From assembly GCF_003323715.1 (NCBI RefSeq), contig NZ_QOIN01000043.1:353726-417725 (forward strand): a stretch of 64,000 bases of DNA. The letters run 5' to 3'. A program made the translations under genes and the position numbers. Every line of letters begins with the position of its first letter. Position 1 is the stretch's first letter. Origin of the DNA: Streptomyces diacarni (GTDB lineage Bacteria; Actinomycetota; Actinomycetes; Streptomycetales; Streptomycetaceae). Shown here piece by piece: positions 59,036-64,000 of this stretch. The notes under the pieces were generated by a model. That model ran no database searches, had not been told where the DNA came from, and saw only the letters and a list, made by a program, of their open reading frames with translations.

Positions 59036-60603
59036 CAGGGCAGTCTCTCCTCGCCGTGCCGGGTCCGGGTACCGGGCACGGTTCCCGGCGGTTCGCCGGC
59101 CCTCGCCGCGGCCCCGCCCTCGGTCAGATCGGTGTCGGGGGCCGCGCTCCGGTCGCCGCACAGGCGCTGGACGCGCAGCGGCGCGTTGACGGCGATCAGC
59201 ACGATCACCACCAGCGTGAGCGAGAAGGTGAGCCAGGCCAGCGAGGGGCCGAGGCTGTGCCCGCCCGCCAGTGAGGCGCCCAGCACGGGCGCGACGGCGC
59301 CGCCGAGCGCGCCGACGTTGTAGGTGAAGCCGAGCCCGGCGGCGCGCTCCGACGTCGCGAAGTAGCCGCCGATCAGCTTCGGAAGGAGCCCGGAGATGCC
59401 CTGCGCGAACATCTGCTGGAGGAAGAGCAGCAGCGCGAGTGACACCGTCTGGTCCCTGCCCATGGCGAAGACGGGCAGCACGAAGAGGAGCGACACGCAC
59501 AGTGCGGCGACGTAGGTGCGCCGGGTGCCCCAGCGGTCGCCGAGGAAGCCGACCAGCAGGCATCCCGCCACGTTGCCGAACCCGGCGAAGAAGAGCACGT
59601 CGCTGACCGCGGAGGGGGAGAATCCGAGGTCGTCCTTGAGGTAGGTCGGCAGCAGCGCCTGAATCGGCCACGAGTAGAGGAAGGCGCAGAAGACGGTCAC
59701 CATGAGCGTCAGCACCATGGGCGTGCGTGCGCGCGCGAACTGCGCCGTGAACAGCACGAACCCGGCCACCACCAGAGCGGCGAGGGGCCATCCGTAGCCG
59801 TAGGACCGCTCGGTGAACAGGAGGAAGAGCGACAGCGCGACGACGGCGGTGGCCACGTGGTTCAGCGCGGCGAGACGGCCGCGGAAGAGCACGCTGACGA
59901 AGTCCCGCCGCTGTCCTTGGCTTTGCGGGCTGCGCCGCTGTCCGGAGGTTTCCGACGCCGCTCGGCCCTGGCCCCTGGCCCGTTCCCAGTCGCCGGACTC
60001 CTTCAGCCCGCGCCGCATCCACAGCGCCAGCGCGATCGGGACGAAGCCGAGGAAGAACATCGCCCGCCATCCCCAGGCGGGCACCACGAAGCGGTAGAGC
60101 TGGCCCGCGATGACGGAGCCGACCGCGTACCCGGAGATGAGCAGCGCGCTGGCGCGGTTGCGCGCCGTGGCGGGCCAGCTCTCGATCACGTAGGTGGCGC
60201 TGGCCGAGTACTCCCCCGCCATGCCGAGTCCGAGCACCAGCCGGGCGGCGAACATCGACCAGTAGCCCCACGACAGCCCGCAGGCCAGCGAGCCGAGGGA
60301 GTACAGGAGGATGCTCAGGATCATCGCCGGCTTGCGCCCGTACCTGTCGCCGACCGCGCCGATGGCCAGCCCGCCGAACCAGCGGGAGATGAAGGCGGCC
60401 GACACGAGGGTGGCGGCGGTGACGGTCGACAGGCCGAAGGAGTCGGCGACCTCGGTCAGGACGAGCGTGATCAGGACGAAGTCGAAGCCGTCCATCAGGT
60501 AGCCGAGCCAGGCGGCGAGGAGCGTCTTGCCGTCCTGGCGGGTGAGTCCTGCCGTGGGCCAAGTGGGCCAAGTGGGCCGTCGTCTCGCTCGCGCTCTCGC
60601 CAT
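59035..60603 (-). CDS. NanT-like sialic acid MFS transporter
   Basis: 522 residues from ATG 60603 (GAGGGG upstream). ATG 60636 is less likely since it lies inside a perfect palindrome. AAWLGYLMDGFDFVLITLVL, AAFISRWFGGLAIGAVGDRY, GMAGEYSASATYVIESWPA, YSWPIQALLPTYLKDDLG and GLGFTYNVGALGGAVAPVLG follow E. coli NanT almost residue by residue, including the extra central helices between TM6 and TM7. It imports N-acetylneuraminate or a near relative by proton symport. Its N-terminus has the 3-residue repeat PTWPTWPTA. Coupled to the lyase-like gene. Confidence 0.85.
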   Translation of the reverse strand: MARARARRRPTWPTWPTAGLTRQDGKTLLAAWLGYLMDGFDFVLITLVLTEVADSFGLSTVTAATLVSAAFISRWFGGLAIGAVGDRYGRKPAMILSILLYSLGSLACGLSWGYWSMFAARLVLGLGMAGEYSASATYVIESWPATARNRASALLISGYAVGSVIAGQLYRFVVPAWGWRAMFFLGFVPIALALWMRRGLKESGDWERARGQGRAASETSGQRRSPQSQGQRRDFVSVLFRGRLAALNHVATAVVALSLFLLFTERSYGYGWPLAALVVAGFVLFTAQFARARTPMVLTLMVTVFCAFLYSWPIQALLPTYLKDDLGFSPSAVSDVLFFAGFGNVAGCLLVGFLGDRWGTRRTYVAALCVSLLFVLPVFAMGRDQTVSLALLLFLQQMFAQGISGLLPKLIGGYFATSERAAGLGFTYNVGALGGAVAPVLGASLAGGHSLGPSLAWLTFSLTLVVIVLIAVNAPLRVQRLCGDRSAAPDTDLTEGGAAARAGEPPGTVPGTRTRHGEERLP

Positions 60604-60629
60604 CGCGCCCCTCGTCCGTGGCCGGAGGT

Positions 60630-60646
60630 AGGACATGGGATGTCCT
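60630..60646. promoter_or_regulatory. Candidate operator: perfect palindrome upstream of nanT-like gene
   Basis: AGGACAT-GGG-ATGTCCT is a perfect 7+3+7 inverted repeat 27 bases before the chosen start of the transporter gene. Its form suits a GntR-type repressor. No regulator gene is next to it. Confidence 0.65.
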
Positions 60647-60777
60647 GACGTGGCGGGACGCTACACGCGCCGCCACGGGCCGACAAGGGCCCCGGGAGGA
60701 CTCCGGCAAAGCCGGGGGATGCCCCAGGAGGCCCGGCAGGAGAGGGCAGTCCGGGGAGGAGCCGCCCGCGGGGTGTC

Positions 60778-61998
60778 TCAGCCGCCGCTCTCCGGCGCCC
60801 CCGCGGTGTCGGAACCGCGTGTCCGCCACAGGTGCACGCCGACCACGGAGGCGAGAGCGATGACACAGCCGGCGAAGACCAGCCCCGCGTTCCGCAGCCC
60901 GAGGCCGGTACTCAGCGCGCCCACCCCCACCACCGGCAGCGAGATGCCGAGGTAGGCGACGACGAACAGCGCCGAGATGGTCCCGCCCCGATGCTCCTCG
61001 GGGGCGCGGGCGCTCACCGCCGCCATGGCCGAGCGGAACGCCAGCCCCTGCCCGACACCGCCGGTCACCGCGCCGGTCACCAGCAGCGGCAGCGAACTCG
61101 CCAGCAGCGAGGCGCCCACCTGCGCCATGCCCGCGACGAGGCCCAGGCAGCCGAGCGGCAGGGCGAGCCCCACGCTCACCCGGCCCGCCGCCGCCTGCCC
61201 CAGCAAGGACGCACAGAACACGCAGAAGACCACAGCGCCGGAGGCGGCCAGGTTGGTCAGGTGCAGGGTCTCGGACATGAAGCCGGGCGAGACGGCGGTG
61301 AACAGGCCGAAGACGGCGAAGCCGGTGAAGCAGGCGAGCCCGGCGGGCACGAACACCGGCCGCACCTCGCGCGGCACCGCCATGCCGCGCGGCCGCAGGC
61401 CGGGCCTGGGACGGGGACGCCGTACGGTCTCGGGCAGCGCCACGGTGAGGACGACGGCGACGGCCAGCAGGCCGAGATGCGTCACGAAGGGCAGCACGAG
61501 CGGGCGGGGCGCGTACTGGGCGAGCACGCCCGCGAGCAGCGGACCGCAGCCGAGCCCGCCCATGTTGGCGGCGGTCGCCGCGAAGCCCCGGCTGCCGCCG
61601 GGCGCCAGTTCCAGGACGGCGGCGGTCGCCGCGCCGCTGAACAGCCCCGCGGCGAACCCTGACAGCAGCCGCCCGGCGAACAGCAGCGGCAGCCCGCCCT
61701 CCAGCAGGAAGCAGACGGCGCTGGCCACCGAGAGCCCGAGGGCCACGAACAGCAGCGGGCGCCGCCCGAGTTTGTCGGAGTAGTCGCCCGCGACCAGCAG
61801 CGCGGCGATCACCCCCACCGCGTAGACGGCGAAGACGACCGTCACCATCAGTTCGCCGAAGCCCAGCTCCTGCCGGTAGAGGCCGTAGAGCGGGGTCGGC
61901 AGCGTGGTGCCCGCCATGCCGACGGCGAAGACGAAGGCCGCCGCCGCGTACCACAGCGAGCTGCGCGGGGACCGTGTGTCATGTTCAGTACTGTGCAC
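60778..61998 (-). CDS. MFS transporter
   Basis: 406 residues from GTG 61998. Twelve membrane segments are apparent: AAFVFAVGMAGTTLPTPLYG begins the first and GDYSDKLGRRPLLFVALGLS is the MFS A-motif (G-x3-D-x2-G-R-R). The central loop is short and Arg/Pro-rich (RRPRPRPGLRPRG). It looks like a drug/sugar efflux carrier of the YajR/CynX type. No ribosome binding site; a TAGGGT eight bases upstream suggests a leaderless start. Not linked in function to the NanT-like gene. Confidence 0.88.
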   Translation of the reverse strand: MHSTEHDTRSPRSSLWYAAAAFVFAVGMAGTTLPTPLYGLYRQELGFGELMVTVVFAVYAVGVIAALLVAGDYSDKLGRRPLLFVALGLSVASAVCFLLEGGLPLLFAGRLLSGFAAGLFSGAATAAVLELAPGGSRGFAATAANMGGLGCGPLLAGVLAQYAPRPLVLPFVTHLGLLAVAVVLTVALPETVRRPRPRPGLRPRGMAVPREVRPVFVPAGLACFTGFAVFGLFTAVSPGFMSETLHLTNLAASGAVVFCVFCASLLGQAAAGRVSVGLALPLGCLGLVAGMAQVGASLLASSLPLLVTGAVTGGVGQGLAFRSAMAAVSARAPEEHRGGTISALFVVAYLGISLPVVGVGALSTGLGLRNAGLVFAGCVIALASVVGVHLWRTRGSDTAGAPESGG

Positions 61999-62006
61999 AG
62001 CGGGCG

Positions 62007-62012
62007 ACCCTA
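62007..62012 (-). promoter_or_regulatory. Possible -10 box of leaderless MFS transcript
   Basis: TAGGGT on the minus strand ends eight bases before the GTG start of the MFS gene. With no ribosome binding site in between, a leaderless start is likely. Confidence 0.5.
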
Positions 62013-62039
62013 AATGATCTTCCGGCGGTCCGCGCCACC

Positions 62040-63173
62040 TCACCCTGCCCAGGTGTAGCGCACGACGCCCGCGATCCGGCCGTGCCGGGCCAGCGCGCCG
62101 TCGGGCACGAACACCACCTCCGCCTCGGTGCCCAGCGCCGCCTCCACCGTCTCGTCGACGATGTCGTCGTACACCTCGCCCCCGCTGTCGCTGACCGCGT
62201 CGTCGGCTGCGGGCGCCAGGTGATCGCCGTCGAACCTGACCTTCTGGCGGTAGGGCTCCTCCACGACCAGCAGCGCCAGCCGGCCCTCCCGCGCCGCGCG
62301 CCACACCTCGTCGATGCCCGCGACGAACTCCTTGCGTCCGATCGCGTCACCGAGCCGGCCGAGCGCCTTCTCGCCGCGCGCCCGCAGGAGCTCGGCCCGC
62401 GCGGGCGCCACCGCCTCGCGGACGACGGAGGCCCGCGCAGGGGCCAGGCCGCCCTTGGGCACGGTGGCCACGGCCCCGCGCGCCGCACGCGTACCGACGT
62501 CCGCCAGCGCCGTGAGCCCGTGCTGGAGCCCGGCCAGAAGGAGCGGACGCGGCGCCTCGTGCAGCGCCCTGGACAGGCTCGCGTCCACGTCGCGCAGGTG
62601 CTGGAGTGCCGCCTCGTCGCGGTAACCGCTGGTGAAGTCACCGGTGCGGGAGGCACGCTCCCGCTCGGAGTCGACCGTCGCGCTCTCGACGGGGAAGCCG
62701 TACCGCCGCTCCTCGATGAGCTGTTCACCCGAACCGCTCCACAGCCTGGCCAGGTCCTCGGAGAAGGTGAGCACCCAGTAGGGACGGTTCTGCGCCTTGG
62801 CCGCGACCAGGTTGCGGGTGAGGAAGGTGCGGTCCACGACGATGCGTTCGGCGTCGACCCGGCGCGGCAGATGCCAGAACTGGTGCTCGCCCTGCGCCGC
62901 GAGGAGCACCAGCGCGTCCAGCGCGTACACCAGGTCGATCTCCTCCTCGGCCGCTTCGAGCTGCCCGACGACCTCGGAACGGACCTGCGAGGACACGTGC
63001 GGATCGTCGTCCAGACGCCGCCCCGCGTCGGCGATCAGATTGCGCAGCCTGACGGGGTCCTGGAGGCTGTCCGGCTTCGTACGGTGGGTGGGCAGCACCA
63101 CGGTGACCGCGGGATAGGGCCGCGGCTGCCGCAGCTCGGCCAGCACCTCGCTGGTCAGATCGTCGGTGCGCAT
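62040..63173 (-). CDS. baeRF3-type (eRF1 domain 2-like) protein
   Basis: 377 residues from ATG 63173 with GAGG upstream. The start LAELRQPRPYPAVTVVLPTH and LIADAGRRLDDDPHV, the central DRTFLTRNLVAAKAQNRPYW and the last third (GLQHGLTALADVGTRAARGA, ALLVVEEPYRQKVRF, VFVPDGALARHGRIAGVVRY) match the bacterial archaeo-eukaryotic release-factor (baeRF) group. These are thought to bind ribosomes in stress or hibernation. It is divergent from the type B L31 gene, so both may be tied to ribosome remodelling. Confidence 0.8.
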   Translation of the reverse strand: MRTDDLTSEVLAELRQPRPYPAVTVVLPTHRTKPDSLQDPVRLRNLIADAGRRLDDDPHVSSQVRSEVVGQLEAAEEEIDLVYALDALVLLAAQGEHQFWHLPRRVDAERIVVDRTFLTRNLVAAKAQNRPYWVLTFSEDLARLWSGSGEQLIEERRYGFPVESATVDSERERASRTGDFTSGYRDEAALQHLRDVDASLSRALHEAPRPLLLAGLQHGLTALADVGTRAARGAVATVPKGGLAPARASVVREAVAPARAELLRARGEKALGRLGDAIGRKEFVAGIDEVWRAAREGRLALLVVEEPYRQKVRFDGDHLAPAADDAVSDSGGEVYDDIVDETVEAALGTEAEVVFVPDGALARHGRIAGVVRYTWAG

Positions 63174-63360
63174 CCGGTGACCTCGCTCCCCAGGTGACGA
63201 CGACGGCACCCTCCAGCGTCCCGCGCACTCCGCCGCCGCGCACGTCGGGGCGAAGACGCGGACGGCGCGTGCGGGGCGTGCCGGACCCGGCGGGATGCCG
63301 CCGCGGGCAGCCGGTCGTAGCCTGGAGAGGGTGCCCTGTACGCGGGGGAAGGAGTGACTT

Positions 63361-63774
63361 GTGAAGTCCGATGCTCACCCCGACTACCACCAGGTGGTCT
63401 TCCGTGACCAGTCCGCCGGATACGCGTTCCTGACGCGTTCGACGGCCACCAGCGACACCACGATCGAGTGGGACGACGGACACACCTACCCGGTCGTCGA
63501 TGTGGAGATCTCCTCCGAGAGCCACCCGTTCTACACCGGCAAGGCCCGCGTCGTGGACTCCGAGGGCCAGGTCGCCAAGTTCCGCCGCCGCTACGAGTCC
63601 GCGGCGGACGGCACCACCCCCGACGACGTCCTGCACGCGGCCCCCGAGGGCGAGCCCACCCCCGAGGACGTCGTCCTCGCCTCGGGCCGCGACCTGACCG
63701 AGCAGAACCTCCAGTGGGCCCGCGAACGGATCGCGGCGGAGGGCCGGGGGGCACTGGAGCGGCAACTGCCCTGA
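63361..63774 (+). CDS. rpmE2: 50S ribosomal protein L31 type B with C-terminal extension
   Basis: 137 residues from GTG 63361 behind GGAAGGAG. Residues 1-80 (MKSDAHPDYHQVVFRDQSAG, TYPVVDVEISSESHPFYTGK, VVDSEGQVAKFRRRY) are a clear zinc-free L31 (RpmE2/YtiA type) without the C-x-x-C of zinc-binding L31. It replaces the zinc form on ribosomes when zinc is short. Standard proteins are about 84 residues; here some 55 acidic, helical residues follow (TPDDVLHAAPEGEPTPEDVV, LTEQNLQWARERIAA). No Zur-like site was found upstream. Confidence 0.9.
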   Translation: MKSDAHPDYHQVVFRDQSAGYAFLTRSTATSDTTIEWDDGHTYPVVDVEISSESHPFYTGKARVVDSEGQVAKFRRRYESAADGTTPDDVLHAAPEGEPTPEDVVLASGRDLTEQNLQWARERIAAEGRGALERQLP

Positions 63775-63817
63775 CCCCGGCCGCCACCACGGTCCCGGCC
63801 GGGGCGTTCACGCGCGA

Positions 63818-63852
63818 CGAGCGGGTGGGAGGGTGTTCCTCCCACCCGCTCG
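63818..63852. terminator. Terminator after rpmE2
   Basis: CGAGCGGGTGGGAGG and CCTCCCACCCGCTCG form a perfect 15-pair stem with loop GTGTT. It lies between convergent genes and can serve both. Confidence 0.9.
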
Positions 63853-63917
63853 GGGTGTCGCATGCGTGCGCGCGTGTGTGTGGTGCGTGTGTGGTGTCGG
63901 CTGTTGGGGCCTTCTGC

Positions 63918-64000
63918 TCAGTAGGCGGAGTCGACGTTGTCCATGGTGCCGTAGCGGTCGGCGGCGTAGTTGCAGGCGGCGACGATGTTGGCCACGGGGT
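63918..64000 (-). CDS. C-terminal end of a transglycosylase-like secreted protein (5' part outside window)
   Basis: The last 26 codons before TGA 63920-63918 read PVANIVAACNYAADRYGTMD then NVDSAY. This resembles the end of lytic-transglycosylase (SLT) domain proteins of streptomycetes, where N-I-V-A-A-x-N-Y-x-x-x-x-Y-G closes the domain. The rest lies beyond the window, so the call is tentative. Confidence 0.5.
   Translation of the reverse strand, partial: PVANIVAACNYAADRYGTMDNVDSAY

Noticed and set aside
60604..60636. ATG 60636 as start of the NanT-like protein
   Set aside because: It lies inside a perfect palindrome that is more likely an operator, and the protein is already longer than E. 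coli NanT at its N-terminus from 60603.
58061..61954. A minus-strand open frame of almost 1300 codons
   Set aside because: Only its last 324 codons form a protein family (the aldolase). The rest runs out of frame through the NanT-like and MFS genes and is an effect of high GC content.
63175..63360. Zur operator ahead of the L31B gene
   Set aside because: No AT-rich TGAAAATGATTTTCA-like palindrome is visible; zinc control is therefore not claimed.

Overview
The window is very GC-rich (roughly three quarters G+C) with the codon pattern and gene content of a Streptomyces-type actinomycete. Pointers are a mycothiol-dependent formaldehyde dehydrogenase, a streptogrisin-type protease, a near-perfect DasR (dre) operator, GlxA/AraC, DeoR, IclR and FadR regulators, several small actinobacterial stress proteins (DUF2795, DUF2267, DUF5133, DUF2180) and many GTG starts with 1-4 bp gene overlaps. 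No rRNA, tRNA, CRISPR array, prophage or transposase was recognised.

Layout. 1-11349: the end of an exopolysaccharide locus (Wzy-type polymerase/ligase, MurJ-family flippase, polysaccharide deacetylase, GT4 glycosyltransferase, Wzz-like protein, CelD-type acetyltransferase), then a divergent GH26 glycosidase, an ATP-grasp enzyme and an FAD oxidoreductase. 11414-25693: an accessory stretch of small stress-type proteins, a GlxA regulator facing a cupin, DUF2243 and CtaG-like membrane proteins, VOC and SDR enzymes, an 8-oxoguanine-deaminase-like gene broken by two frameshifts, the remnant of a second SDR gene, a secreted lipase, a D-2-hydroxyacid dehydrogenase and an AIM24 protein.

25878-34682: a glycine betaine catabolic cluster. 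A ferredoxin reductase and a Rieske ferredoxin face an IclR regulator. Next come a coupled mycothiol-dependent formaldehyde dehydrogenase, dimethylglycine oxidase, monomeric sarcosine oxidase and a GbcA-like Rieske demethylase. Together they can take glycine betaine to glycine in three demethylations, with the released formaldehyde oxidised through mycothiol. 34764-40039: a secreted GH84 N-acetylglucosaminidase under a dre site, a HAD phosphatase, an orphan XRE-like protein and a secreted S1 protease.

40810-49662: a FadR-family regulator divergent from a tightly coupled catabolic operon (M20 hydrolase, aldehyde dehydrogenase, SDR, DUF3311 plus sodium:solute symporter, Ntn-type amidase) with a perfect FadR-type operator between them. 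Its substrate cannot be named and it is the best candidate for an undescribed pathway. 49640-56318: a sugar ABC importer without its own ATPase, a PfkB kinase, a DeoR regulator and a GH4 glycosidase. 56358-64000: DoxX, SDR, an aldolase/sialate-lyase-like protein with a strikingly NanT-like transporter under a perfect palindrome, another MFS transporter, a baeRF-type release-factor-like protein, a type B ribosomal protein L31 with an unusual C-terminal extension, and the end of a transglycosylase-like gene.

All functional calls are by recognising motifs and family resemblance by eye; no database search was run.
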